Positions 1-7,023 of a stretch of DNA of 11,280 bases are shown piece after piece (position 1 is the first letter of the stretch; each line of letters begins with the position of its first letter). Source of the DNA: Pontiellaceae bacterium (GTDB lineage: Bacteria > Verrucomicrobiota > Kiritimatiellia > Kiritimatiellales > Pontiellaceae). Under the pieces are notes generated by a model. The model was given only the letters and a program-made list of their open reading frames with translations. It was not told the DNA's origin and made no database searches. A program made the translations under genes and the position numbers. The stretch is taken from assembly GCA_016937035.1 (NCBI GenBank), contig JAFGWS010000157.1, positions 1 to 11,280 on the forward strand, read 5' to 3'.

Positions 1-28
1 CATAATTTAGCAGAGAGGACACATTACG

Positions 29-868
29 ATGGCTATTACCACCAGTATGATTAAAGAACTTCGCGATGCCACCAGCATGGGCATCAACGATTGCAAAAAA
101 GCACTCGAACAGACCGACGGGGATTTTGATGCCGCAGTCAAAATTCTGCGCGAAAAGGGGGCATCCGTTGCCGCCAAGCGTGCTTCCAAAGAAGCCAACG
201 AAGGGATCATTGCTGCAAACGTATCCGACGACGCCCAGCAGGGTGCGCTGATTGAAGTCAACTGCGAAACCGACTTTGTGACGCGTAATGAAGCCTTTCA
301 GGCTTTTGCTGAAGAGCTCCGTTTGGAATCTCTCAACTATGAAACAGGCAAGATGGCTGAAGGCATCAACGAAAAGGTTGAAGCACAGATGGCCTCAATC
401 GGCGAAAAAATTCAGTTCCGCCGTAATGTAAAGTGGGACGTTGAAGGCACTGGTGCCATTACTTCCTACATCCACTTGGGTGGAAAAGTCGGCGTTCTGG
501 TTGAAGTTTCCTGCGAAAAAGCAGAAACCATCAGCAGTCCTGTTTTTCAGGAGCTTTCCAAGGATCTGACCCTGCACGTGGCGGCGGCGGCTCCGCAGTA
601 TCTGACCCGCGACGAAGTTCCTGCTGCCCTCGTGGAAGAGGAGAAGGACATTGCCCGCAAGCAGCTTGAGGGCAAGCCGGCAAACATCATCGAGAACATT
701 CTTCTTGGCAAAATAAACAAGTTTTATTCTCAGATCTGCTTTGTTGAGCAGGGCTTCGTTAAGGATGATAAGGTTTCTATCACCAGCCTGCTTGAGGAAA
801 AAGGCAAAGAGCTGGGCGATAAGCTGACAGTTAAGCGCTATGTGCGCTACCAGCTTGGCGGCATATAG
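29..868 (+). CDS. tsf: Elongation factor Ts
   Basis: Guanine-nucleotide exchange factor that releases GDP from EF-Tu in the cytoplasm so that EF-Tu can reload with GTP and aminoacyl-tRNA. The 279-aa product has the usual length. Seen: an N-terminal UBA-like helical module (about residues 4-45) with the family signature around DCKKAL (21-26), the TDFV motif (81-84) that inserts into EF-Tu, a first core subdomain to about 135, a second core strand around GGKVGVLVEVSCE (151-163), and the C-terminal stretch EGKPANIIENILLGKINKFY (214-233). The ATG at 29 has a Shine-Dalgarno GAGAGGA at 13-19, nine bases upstream. In most bacteria rpsB lies directly upstream; only 28 bases precede the gene here, so this cannot be checked. 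Transcription probably ends at the hairpin 30 bases after the stop. Confidence 0.98.
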   Translation: MAITTSMIKELRDATSMGINDCKKALEQTDGDFDAAVKILREKGASVAAKRASKEANEGIIAANVSDDAQQGALIEVNCETDFVTRNEAFQAFAEELRLESLNYETGKMAEGINEKVEAQMASIGEKIQFRRNVKWDVEGTGAITSYIHLGGKVGVLVEVSCEKAETISSPVFQELSKDLTLHVAAAAPQYLTRDEVPAALVEEEKDIARKQLEGKPANIIENILLGKINKFYSQICFVEQGFVKDDKVSITSLLEEKGKELGDKLTVKRYVRYQLGGI

Positions 869-897
869 GCCGTTGAACATATCCGCTTCTGCGGGTA

Positions 898-932
898 AAG
901 AAAAACCCCGTCTTTCCGGCGGGGTTTTTCTT
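898..932. terminator. Bidirectional intrinsic terminator between tsf and recA
   Basis: Perfect 13-bp stem: 898-910 pairs with 920-932, with a 9-base loop. The GC core (CCCCG/CGGGG) is flanked by AAAAA on the left arm and TTTTT on the right. Read from either strand it gives a GC-rich hairpin followed by a U run, so it can end tsf (+) and recA (-), which converge on it. The recA stop codon is 47 bases to its right. Confidence 0.93.
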
Positions 933-978
933 ATGGGACCATTCGGAAGCAGCAGATGCGCTCCTTTGGCTCCGGCAC

Positions 979-1992
979 TTACACCTCTTCGCGCGCTTTA
1001 TAAATGCGCGCAATCACAGCATCGCACAGCTCCTTGTCTTCCTTGATCGCACGTACTGCGGCATCGCGTCCTTGGCCAATCTGGGTGCCGTCCATCGAAA
1101 GCCAAGAACCCTTCTTGTCGATGATGCCTGCATCGATGGCGGCGTCGATCACTGAGCCGGCGTAAGAGATGCCTTCCGCGTAGAGGATGTCGAATTCTGC
1201 CTGTGTAAAGGGTGCTGCCACCTTATTTTTGACAACCTTAACCTTTGTTCGGTTGCCGTAAATATTTCCTGCAGAGTCTTTCATCTGACCGGTCCGTCGG
1301 ATGTCCAGACGAACGGAGGAATAAAATTTGAGCGCACGTCCTCCGGGTGTGGTTTCCGGGCTGCCGAACATAACGCCGACTTTTTCACGAATCTGGTTGG
1401 TGAAAATACAGATACAACGCGAGTGATTAATTGCGGAGACGAGCTTGCGCAGCGCCTGAGACATCAGCCGTGCCTGAAGACCGACGTGTGATTGGCCCAT
1501 TTCGCCGTCGAGCTCAGCGCGCGGAGCCAATGCTGCAACGGAGTCAACTACGACGACATCGAGCGAATTACTCTTAATGAGCGCTTCGCAGATGTTGAGG
1601 GCTTCTTCTCCGGAATCAGGCTGGGCAACGAGCAGGTTGTCGATGTCTACGCCGATCTTCTTGGCGTAGCCGGGATCCAGGGCATGTTCGGTATCAATGA
1701 AGGCGGCCTGTCCGCCGGCTTTTTGGGCATTGGCAATGACGTGCGAAACCAGGGTGGTTTTTCCTGAAGATTCGGGGCCGAAAATTTCCACAATACGTCC
1801 GCGTGGGAGTCCGCCGATTCCGAGAGCAAGGTCGAGGGTCAATGCGCCGGTGGAGATAGATTCAATTTTTGTATTGGCATGGGCTTCGCCCAGTTTAACA
1901 ATGGCCCCTTCACCATATTGTTTCTGGATTTGTGCAACGACAGCACTGAGTGCGGAGGTCGGGTCTTTCGGGGTCTCTTTTTTGGTGGCCAT
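979..1992 (-). CDS. recA: Recombinase RecA
   Basis: ATP-dependent strand-exchange protein that forms filaments on single-stranded DNA, drives homologous recombination and stimulates LexA self-cleavage. The 337-aa product has Walker A GPESSGKT (72-79), the catalytic Glu in DTEHALD (E102), Walker B VVVVD ending at D150, the MAW region with the L1 loop [12 protein letters not shown] (164-175), and the L2 region starting FTNQIREK with the switch Gln Q200. The start was set at the ATG at 1992 because AAAGGAG (2000-2006) lies just upstream and MATKKE begins there like other RecAs; a longer in-frame extension to 2088 has no RecA character. The C terminus stops at KAREEV, so the acidic tail that follows this point in E. 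coli RecA is missing. It converges with tsf. Confidence 0.98.
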   Translation of the reverse strand: MATKKETPKDPTSALSAVVAQIQKQYGEGAIVKLGEAHANTKIESISTGALTLDLALGIGGLPRGRIVEIFGPESSGKTTLVSHVIANAQKAGGQAAFIDTEHALDPGYAKKIGVDIDNLLVAQPDSGEEALNICEALIKSNSLDVVVVDSVAALAPRAELDGEMGQSHVGLQARLMSQALRKLVSAINHSRCICIFTNQIREKVGVMFGSPETTPGGRALKFYSSVRLDIRRTGQMKDSAGNIYGNRTKVKVVKNKVAAPFTQAEFDILYAEGISYAGSVIDAAIDAGIIDKKGSWLSMDGTQIGQGRDAAVRAIKEDKELCDAVIARIYKAREEV

Positions 1993-2126
1993 ATTTGTGC
2001 TCCTTTGTCGGGATAATTTAGTAAAATCTTTATCCTGAGTCGCGGCAGCGGGGTTGTTGTTGCAGCCAACTACAGCATATAAAGACAAAGATGTTGCGTA
2101 ATTCTCTTTCAGTAAAATCGAAGGCC

Positions 2127-2155
2127 ATTGTTATGAATCAGCGCGCTGTTGTCAA
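2127..2155 (-). promoter_or_regulatory. Candidate recA promoter
   Basis: On the minus strand a perfect -35 TTGACA (2155-2150) is followed after 17 bases by AACAAT (2132-2127, four of six matches to TATAAT). This would give a recA leader of about 130 bases. A 10-bp perfect palindrome, CAGCGCGCTG (2139-2148), sits in the spacer and is a possible operator. No canonical proteobacterial LexA box (CTG-N10-CAG) was recognised here. The call rests on motif matching only. Confidence 0.4.
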
Positions 2156-2224
2156 CGACACACCCATTGAGGAAGTAGAAAAAATAGAGGACGCAGAAGT
2201 GGGGACAAACAGGATATTTGTTGT

Positions 2225-2325
2225 AGAGTCAGCTCTGTAAGCCGAAAAGTACCGTAGCGGTGCCGGATGGATTGGGTCGCAAAACCAACGCACAATGTTG
2301 CGGGATTTGGTTTTTCCGCCAAATC
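2225..2325. other. Structured gene-free segment between recA and the secreted-protein gene
   Basis: The 388-base gap 2007-2394 has no convincing gene; the short open frames on its minus strand lack a supported start and any recognisable family. Several hairpins stand in a row: AGAG/CTCT (2225-2228 with 2233-2236); GTACCG/CGGTGC (2249-2254 with 2258-2263, one G-T pair, 3-base loop); AAAACCAA plus CGCA pairing with TGCG plus TTGGTTTT (2281-2292 with 2299-2314, a GGAT bulge, 6-base loop); and GATTTGG/CCAAATC (2304-2310 with 2319-2325), which competes with the preceding hairpin. A small RNA, a processed leader or a decayed repeat element would all fit. No known riboswitch or RNA family was recognised. 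Confidence 0.35.
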
Positions 2326-2332
2326 GGAGCAG

Positions 2333-2373
2333 AAAAAAAGCCGACATTTGATTGAAGTCAAAAGCCGGCTTTT
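2333..2373 (-). terminator. Intrinsic terminator of the secreted-protein gene
   Basis: Minus-strand hairpin: CGGCTTTT (2366-2373) pairs with AAAAGCCG (2336-2343), an inner stem TCAAA/TTTGA (2358-2362 with 2347-2351) closes a 6-base loop, and on the minus strand the structure runs directly into seven T residues (2339-2333). It lies 22 bases downstream of the stop codon of the gene ending at 2395. Its right arm is also a 14-bp palindrome (2360-2373). Confidence 0.85.
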
Positions 2374-2394
2374 GGGGTCAGAAAAAACGGATGG

Positions 2395-4080
2395 TTAGAA
2401 GTCCATTTCCATATCCGACGACATTTCCATCATCATGGCTTCAAATTCTGCCTCTGCAGTTCTTTGAGCTTCCTGAATGGCCATGACGATTTTTGCAATC
2501 AGCGATTTCGGGATATTAACGCTGCCCATGGCGGCACCGTTTTCGACGTATGCGGCCATGGTGATCGGGTCCGCACCGCGGAGGACTTGGAGAACAGGCA
2601 TAGCCTCTTCCATTCCGGCTTCTTCGGGCATAATGGAAAGGATGCCTTCGAGATATTTGAATATATCGACGTCTGCATAAAGAACGGCATCAGCCGGGAA
2701 GATGCTGCGGGCGAGCAACGGTTGGGATGCAATATTTTTGCTTTTGATCCGCTCAATGAGCTCATCCATTGATCCGCCCATGGTGTAGATCATTTTATTG
2801 TCAACCACCGCATATTCCATGGTGAGGTCGGTCAGTTTCAGCATCTCCATCGCCATCTGTGCTTCTTCTGGAAGGTCAGAGAAATCAAAGACGATCTGGT
2901 GGATTTGGGTGCCTTTATACGTTCGGGCATTTTCATTAAAGTTCACCGTCATGGGAATGCCGAGCTCTTCGTAGAAATCAAAGATCGGGGCCATGTCGTC
3001 TTCCATAGAGTTCATCATCGCCAGCGCTTTGTCGGCATCCTTGATTTCCTCGATTACCCGAATGTCAAAGAAGGAATCGCCGCCGAAGCTGATGGTTTCT
3101 GCGAAGGAACCACCGTAAAGTCCCGTCCATTTGTTCATATAATTCAGCCATTTCGAGATATCTTTCTCGTCAATTTTCATCTCTTTGGTCAGCGCCATGG
3201 CTTCGTCGTTCATGAAGGTGGTGAGCGCATCCGGGTTGGCCATCAGGCCGTCGACAGCGATGGCACCTCCGCCCAGCAGTCCGCTTTGAATTTTGGAGTT
3301 GGGTTTGTTGATTTTCGGGGCATTCAGGAGTTTTTCCAGACGGCTGCCTGCAACCGCGTCGCAGGTTTCGTCGATGCGGATGGAACCGTCGATCGGAGTG
3401 ACTTCGAGCTCGTAGGCTTCGCACTGTTTAACAACGGAGAGCAGGACCCGCAGTTCAGCTTCCAGAATTTTTCCGACCGGAGCGGCCTCGGTTTCGCTCA
3501 ATTCCAATGCTAGTTGATTGAAGAGTTCTTTCATGCCCATGTCGATAAGATCGCCGAATTGAGTTGTCAGTGCGGCGGGAGAGCAGCTTACCTTCAGAGA
3601 AGGACTGCGCTTGGAGAGGAGTTGCTGCTGAACGGCCGGGGCCATTGCAACGAAACGATCGAGCTGGAGCGGATCCATGCAGATTACCAAAAGTCCGCCT
3701 TCATACTTGGCGGCAAGGTTCATGCTTTCAAATGCGATGCTGTAAAACTCCTGTTTATCCGCGCTGATTTCCGCCACAGCAAAAAAGTTTTGAGGATCAA
3801 GCATTACCACCGCCAGACCTTTACCCGCTTCGAAGCCGTTCAGCCCGATATCACCGACCATCGATCCAAATACGGTTTTCATTGCTGCGCCGCTTAGGGT
3901 GGGATCAACCTGTACCGCCACGCTTCCCACGCCGTTAATGAATCCGTGAAGATCCGAGATAGTTGCTGTGACCATGGCCTCTTTCATGACGGCCGGCTTT
4001 TCGATTACGGCCGCATGCCCCGCTGTGACAACGGATACGCATACTGCCAACATAAATTTTGCTGATTTGTGCAGCTTCAT
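2395..4080 (-). CDS. Secreted protein of unknown function with Met-rich acidic C terminus
   Basis: I do not recognise the family of this 561-aa product. The N terminus is a typical Sec signal peptide: KLHKSAK, then a hydrophobic segment, then GHAA with likely cleavage near residue 23-24. The protein is therefore probably periplasmic or otherwise exported; no lipobox cysteine is seen and no later membrane segment is obvious. The mature part is acidic and rich in Ala, Leu, Met, Asp and Glu, alternates short hydrophobic strands with amphipathic helices, and has only a few scattered cysteines. The last 15 residues contain six methionines among acidic residues (MMMEMSSDMEMDF). The ATG at 4080 is preceded by AAGGAG (4087-4092). 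The gene is monocistronic, ending in its own terminator, with a 328-base gap upstream. It resembles large DUF-type exported proteins of PVC bacteria in style only. Confidence 0.85.
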   Translation of the reverse strand: MKLHKSAKFMLAVCVSVVTAGHAAVIEKPAVMKEAMVTATISDLHGFINGVGSVAVQVDPTLSGAAMKTVFGSMVGDIGLNGFEAGKGLAVVMLDPQNFFAVAEISADKQEFYSIAFESMNLAAKYEGGLLVICMDPLQLDRFVAMAPAVQQQLLSKRSPSLKVSCSPAALTTQFGDLIDMGMKELFNQLALELSETEAAPVGKILEAELRVLLSVVKQCEAYELEVTPIDGSIRIDETCDAVAGSRLEKLLNAPKINKPNSKIQSGLLGGGAIAVDGLMANPDALTTFMNDEAMALTKEMKIDEKDISKWLNYMNKWTGLYGGSFAETISFGGDSFFDIRVIEEIKDADKALAMMNSMEDDMAPIFDFYEELGIPMTVNFNENARTYKGTQIHQIVFDFSDLPEEAQMAMEMLKLTDLTMEYAVVDNKMIYTMGGSMDELIERIKSKNIASQPLLARSIFPADAVLYADVDIFKYLEGILSIMPEEAGMEEAMPVLQVLRGADPITMAAYVENGAAMGSVNIPKSLIAKIVMAIQEAQRTAEAEFEAMMMEMSSDMEMDF

Positions 4081-4408
4081 AACAATCTCCTTATCGTTAA
4101 ACTACCCCTTTTTCTGAGCCCATCTCAACCCTCAGAGAATGTGCTCGTTCTCATGCGACTATTTTAGCATGACAATCTACGCATAATTGCACTCGTGTTG
4201 CTTTCCTGCAAAAAGATATTCCACTTTTTTTTGTATAAAAATCAGTTGTTGGATTTGAGTGGAAGACGATCCCTGAACGCAAATAGCTTAGAGTTGAAGT
4301 GGATGACTCAATGTGCAAATCTCAATAAAAGAAACCAATACGGTTTTCCGGCGGCGTGTGCGGGCATTGCAGCGCAATGGGTTTTGTAACCGAACAGGAT
4401 GAAGTGGT
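4081..4408. other. Divergent intergenic region, secreted-protein gene / HXXEE gene
   Basis: This 328-base stretch has no gene. It must hold the promoters of two divergent genes. Weak candidates are an extended -10 TGCTAAAAT on the minus strand (TAAAAT at 4166-4161, no convincing -35) for the secreted protein, and TATAAA at 4234-4239 on the plus strand after an eight-T run for the HXXEE gene. A 6-bp hairpin CATTGC/GCAATG (4365-4370 with 4374-4379) lies 30 bases before the HXXEE start. Nothing else is evident. Confidence 0.35.
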
Positions 4409-4837
4409 ATGAACAGTTGGGTGTTATGGGGGATCGTCGCTGCAGCGGTGATTCACGTTGCGGAAGAGTATTTCGGCGATTGGGTTTTGTGGGTGCAGCG
4501 CTATGCAAAGGGAGTTACGCTTCGCCGATTTGTGCTGGTGAATGCGATTTTCTTAGGGCTTTGCCTTGGCGCGGCGCTCAGTTCTTCCGACTTTCTTCTG
4601 ATTTCGCTGGCTGCGCTGCTGTTTGTGAATGCGTTGATGCATATTATTCCGACCGTTGTTCTGAAGTATTATTCTCCGGGCGTTTGGTCTGCGGTACTTT
4701 TGTATATTCCGCTTTCGTTTATTGCTTATGTTGCCGTTTTCAGGTCTGGAGTTTTGGGGATGACGGAAGTCTTTTTTGCGACTCTTTTGGGGGTGGTTTT
4801 TATGGCGCTCCCTATTTTGCTCCGTGAGCGAAGCTGA
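4409..4837 (+). CDS. HXXEE-domain integral membrane protein
   Basis: A 142-aa hydrophobic protein with HVAEE at residues 16-20, the defining motif of the HXXEE family of unknown function (Pfam HXXEE). Other family-like features are the Asn/His pair in NALMHIIP (N74, H78) and the downstream [15 protein letters not shown] stretch (87-101). About four membrane segments are visible (roughly 2-18, 42-57, 62-82, 92-111), plus a fifth at 117-137. The conserved His and Glu residues face a membrane setting, which could mean metal binding or catalysis, but no activity is known to me. The ATG at 4409 has AGGA at 4396-4399, nine bases upstream. A second ATG at 4399 opens a shifted frame that gives a non-family protein. 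The last 26 bases overlap the 3' end of nfo on the other strand. Confidence 0.88.
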   Translation: MNSWVLWGIVAAAVIHVAEEYFGDWVLWVQRYAKGVTLRRFVLVNAIFLGLCLGAALSSSDFLLISLAALLFVNALMHIIPTVVLKYYSPGVWSAVLLYIPLSFIAYVAVFRSGVLGMTEVFFATLLGVVFMALPILLRERS

Positions 4838-5663
4838 GGAGCAGCTTTATTTCTTCGGCCCAGAGCGATTCATCGATGGTTTCGAGGATCAGCGGCATGT
4901 CGTCGAAGCGGGGATCATTCATGATAAACTTGAATACTTCCATTCCCAGAACGCCGAGGCCGAGGCTGTGATGACGGTCAACATGGCTGTTCAGCCCTTT
5001 CTTTGAATCGTTCAGGTGCATGCCGCGCAGATAGCTGAAGCCGATAATGCGGTCAAACTCTGTAAAAACAGCAGCACAGGAATCGGACGTCAGAAGGTCA
5101 TATCCCGCAGCGAAGCTGTGGCAGGTGTCAAGACAGACGCCGACGCGCGATTTGTCCTCCACCTGATCAATGATCTCGGCGAGGTGCTCAAAGCGAAATC
5201 CGACATTGGAGCCTTGGCCTGCGGTGTTTTCGATAACGGCGGTAACGCCGCAGGTTTGGTCGAGGGCCGTGTTAATCGATTCAGCGATAGTGCTCAGGCA
5301 TTGGGATTCGCTGGTCTGTTTTAAGTGGCTGCCGGGATGAAAGTTCAGGCGGTCAAGACCCAGTTGTTCGCACCGCTGCATTTCTTCGAGAAAGGAGGCC
5401 CGTGACTTTTCGAGCTTGTCTGCCTCGGGGTGGCCGAGGTTGATCAGATAACTGTCGTGAGGAAGAATGCTCTGCGGAGTAAATCCGTGTTCTGCACAGT
5501 TTCGCTTAAAGGAATCAATTTCCTCATTGGTTAATGGATTTGCACTCCACTGTCGCTGATTTTTAGTGAACAGCGCAAATGCGTTGGCTCCGATTTTTAC
5601 CGCATTAAGCGGGGCGTTTGATACGCCGCCGGCAGCACTGACATGGGCTCCAATATACTTCAT
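4812..5663 (-). CDS. nfo: Endonuclease IV (AP endonuclease)
   Basis: Zinc-dependent class II AP endonuclease of base-excision repair; it cuts 5' of abasic sites and removes 3' blocking groups. The 283-aa product matches E. coli Nfo (285 aa) in length and numbering. All nine trinuclear-zinc ligands are visible: H69, H109, E145, D179, H182, H216, D229, H231 and E261, within the family signatures [23 protein letters not shown] and HLNDSKKG...VDRHHSLG. The start is the ATG at 5663, with GGAG at 5673-5676 nine bases upstream and the family-typical [13 protein letters not shown]; the 43-residue in-frame extension to 5792 is not family-like. It is convergent with, and overlaps by 26 bp, the HXXEE gene, and divergent from the Rrf2 gene. 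A candidate promoter lies at 5768-5796. Confidence 0.97.
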   Translation of the reverse strand: MKYIGAHVSAAGGVSNAPLNAVKIGANAFALFTKNQRQWSANPLTNEEIDSFKRNCAEHGFTPQSILPHDSYLINLGHPEADKLEKSRASFLEEMQRCEQLGLDRLNFHPGSHLKQTSESQCLSTIAESINTALDQTCGVTAVIENTAGQGSNVGFRFEHLAEIIDQVEDKSRVGVCLDTCHSFAAGYDLLTSDSCAAVFTEFDRIIGFSYLRGMHLNDSKKGLNSHVDRHHSLGLGVLGMEVFKFIMNDPRFDDMPLILETIDESLWAEEIKLLLSFAHGAK

Positions 5664-5767
5664 TGAATCAAACTCCTTCTTTAAGGCATGGAAACGGTAC
5701 AGGCAGATGTTTAAACCAGATCGAGCGCACGGAATAAAGCCGTATTCGCTGGAGATGCTTTTCGGTT

Positions 5768-5796
5768 GTTTTAAAAAAAAACTAAATAGCACCCAA
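5768..5796 (-). promoter_or_regulatory. Candidate nfo promoter
   Basis: On the minus strand TTGGGT (5796-5791) and TAAAAC (5773-5768) are separated by exactly 17 bases, with a nine-T tract in the spacer. Matches to the sigma-70 consensus are three and four of six, so the evidence is modest. It would give a leader of about 100 bases before nfo. Confidence 0.3.
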
Positions 5797-5798
5797 AG

Positions 5799-5873
5799 TG
5801 GTATTGTTTGCTTGCGCTCGTTGGGTCATCTGGTAGCTTGGTGGCCAATTGATACCGTTCAGGTCTGGTATTG
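5799..5873. promoter_or_regulatory. Candidate Rrf2 operator region
   Basis: TGGTATTG occurs twice on the plus strand (5799-5806 and 5866-5873). The second copy forms an inverted repeat with ATACC at 5852-5856, giving ATACC-N10-GGTAT over 5852-5871, which ends 15 bases before the Rrf2 start. The outer bases recall the ATA...TAT ends of IscR type 1 sites, but the spacing is five bases shorter. A weak promoter, TTGCGC (5812-5817) with TGG-TAGCTT (-10 at 5834-5839), would start transcription just before the dyad, a position suited to autorepression. Inferred from sequence symmetry only. Confidence 0.35.
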
Positions 5874-5886
5874 AGGGATTTGCAGA

Positions 5887-6282
5887 ATGTTTAGAATTAC
5901 GAAAATCACGGATTACGGTTTTCTCCTGCTGGTTCATATGGCGACACAGGAGGAAGGCCGTCTGCACAACGCCAAGGACCTTTCGAAGTCGTTGAATGTT
6001 CCGCTGCCTACGGTCAGTAAGGTCCTTAAGATTTTGACTCAGGGATCCATTTTAACGTCGCATCAGGGCAGCAAGGGCGGATATTCGCTGGCGCGTCCGG
6101 CTCATCAGATTTCTGCGGCGGAGGTGATTGAAGTGATCGAGGGGCCGCTGGCGATCACCGATTGTTCCAGCGCAGAGGGCTGCAAGCGCAATTGTCGGGT
6201 CAGCCATAGTTGGAAAAAGGTCAACGGTTCTATCGTGGGAGTGCTGCATCAGTTGACGCTGGCCGATATGGCAGCGGAGTAA
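5887..6282 (+). CDS. Rrf2-family transcriptional regulator, probable Fe-S sensor
   Basis: A 131-aa DNA-binding protein of the Rrf2 family, which includes IscR, NsrR and SUF-system regulators. Seen: the family N terminus FRITKITDYGFLLLVHMA, a winged helix-turn-helix with recognition region NVPLPTVSKVLKIL (37-50) and the wing GSKGGYSLAR (61-70), then the dimerisation helix AAEVIEVIEGP (77-87). Three cysteines follow, C93, C99 and C103 (C-x5-C-x3-C), with H107 close by, in the place where IscR-type members bind a [2Fe-2S] cluster. The spacing is closer to SUF-type regulators than to IscR (C-x5-C-x5-C). The ATG at 5887 has GAGGGA at 5873-5878. No suf or isc genes lie in the window, so its targets are unknown; nfo is its divergent neighbour. 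The stop is only 10 bases from that of the convergent membrane-protein gene. Confidence 0.93.
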   Translation: MFRITKITDYGFLLLVHMATQEEGRLHNAKDLSKSLNVPLPTVSKVLKILTQGSILTSHQGSKGGYSLARPAHQISAAEVIEVIEGPLAITDCSSAEGCKRNCRVSHSWKKVNGSIVGVLHQLTLADMAAE

Positions 6283-6292
6283 ATTGGGTGCG

Positions 6293-6925
6293 CTACCCTT
6301 CTGCGGATTTTTTGTTGAAGGCCAGCGGGAAAACAATGTCGCTCAGGCAGCAGGGGAACCAGACCGCCAGAAAGAGAAAGAGTGCGATGAGTGCGCCTTC
6401 GACAATCGTGAATGCGCCTCCCTTAGCCTGAATAATATGGAACAGCGACGCCGCCGTGCTGAGCAGAACGTGGGCACCGTGCGAAAAATGGGTCTGGCTC
6501 GAAAAGAAAGCTCCGCCGATGCCGAGCAGCGCGGCGAGGTTGATGATCACCGGCATTTCAATAATCCCGAGATGCGGATGGGCATGCTCCATGCCCATCA
6601 AAAGTTCACCCCAATAGGGAACCAGACAGTCACTCAGCGTGGCAATGCCGATGGACCCCACGTAACCGACCGCAACGACCGCCAGCATGCCCGTTTTGCT
6701 GTGCTTCGGGCGTCCGCGATAATTCTGAAACAGTGCCGCCGTGACCATCGCACTCAGGACCACATGCATCGGATGTGAAAATTCGAACAGCGACTCTGCG
6801 CGCTCGCTGTCGAGCGCGCTTGGAAAAAGATGTTGGAGTACAATAACTACAGCCACGCCGAGGCCAGCGCCCAGCAGCGTAAAGGGACCATGGTGTCGAA
6901 GCTCTCTTAAGATAATGGAGTTCAT
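6293..6925 (-). CDS. Histidine-rich polytopic membrane protein, unknown function
   Basis: A 210-aa protein with about five or six hydrophobic segments (roughly 13-31, 52-66, 80-98, 122-140, 150-167, 172-190). It carries 13 histidines, several at membrane borders or in loops: HPMH (51-54), EHAHPH (113-118), THFSHGAH (145-152), plus H163. Cysteine and acidic motifs are SDC (98-100) and CCLSD (192-196). This pattern suggests metal coordination, transport or an electron-transfer membrane protein, but I do not recognise a named family and do not assign a function. The start was placed at the ATG at 6925, with AAGGG 4 bases upstream (6930-6934); a longer version beginning at 6979 adds 18 polar residues with no better ribosome site. 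It lies 98 bases downstream of the kinase gene on the same strand with no terminator between, so it may be the third gene of that operon. Confidence 0.8.
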   Translation of the reverse strand: MNSIILRELRHHGPFTLLGAGLGVAVVIVLQHLFPSALDSERAESLFEFSHPMHVVLSAMVTAALFQNYRGRPKHSKTGMLAVVAVGYVGSIGIATLSDCLVPYWGELLMGMEHAHPHLGIIEMPVIINLAALLGIGGAFFSSQTHFSHGAHVLLSTAASLFHIIQAKGGAFTIVEGALIALFLFLAVWFPCCLSDIVFPLAFNKKSAEG

Positions 6926-7023
6926 GTGAGCCCTTCTAACAGAGTGCGCAACGGAATGGCAAGCGAAGCTAGTGTTCAATAAGCACCGATATTTCTTCCG
7001 TGAGCAAAATGCGACGTTCGTCT

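Noticed and set aside
395..880. 161-codon minus-strand open frame inside tsf
   Set aside because: Antisense to a clear EF-Ts gene, with no family character.
1993..2088. 32-residue N-terminal extension of RecA
   Set aside because: The internal ATG at 1992 has a good AAAGGAG and the normal RecA N terminus; the extension is not RecA-like.
2138..2361. Two 69-codon minus-strand frames between recA and the secreted-protein gene
   Set aside because: They overlap the terminator and hairpins, have no ribosome site and no recognisable product. A decayed repeat is possible but unsupported.
2899..3897. Plus-strand open frames of 204 and 127 codons opposite the secreted-protein gene
   Set aside because: The minus-strand frame has a signal peptide, a ribosome site and a terminator; the plus-strand frames have none of these.
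4399..4827. 142-codon frame starting at the ATG 4399
   Set aside because: It is shifted relative to the HXXEE frame, is Cys- and Gly-rich without family motifs, and the HXXEE frame explains the DNA.
5664..5792. 43-residue N-terminal extension of Nfo
   Set aside because: Not part of the family; the ATG at 5663 has a good ribosome site and exact E. coli ligand numbering follows from it.
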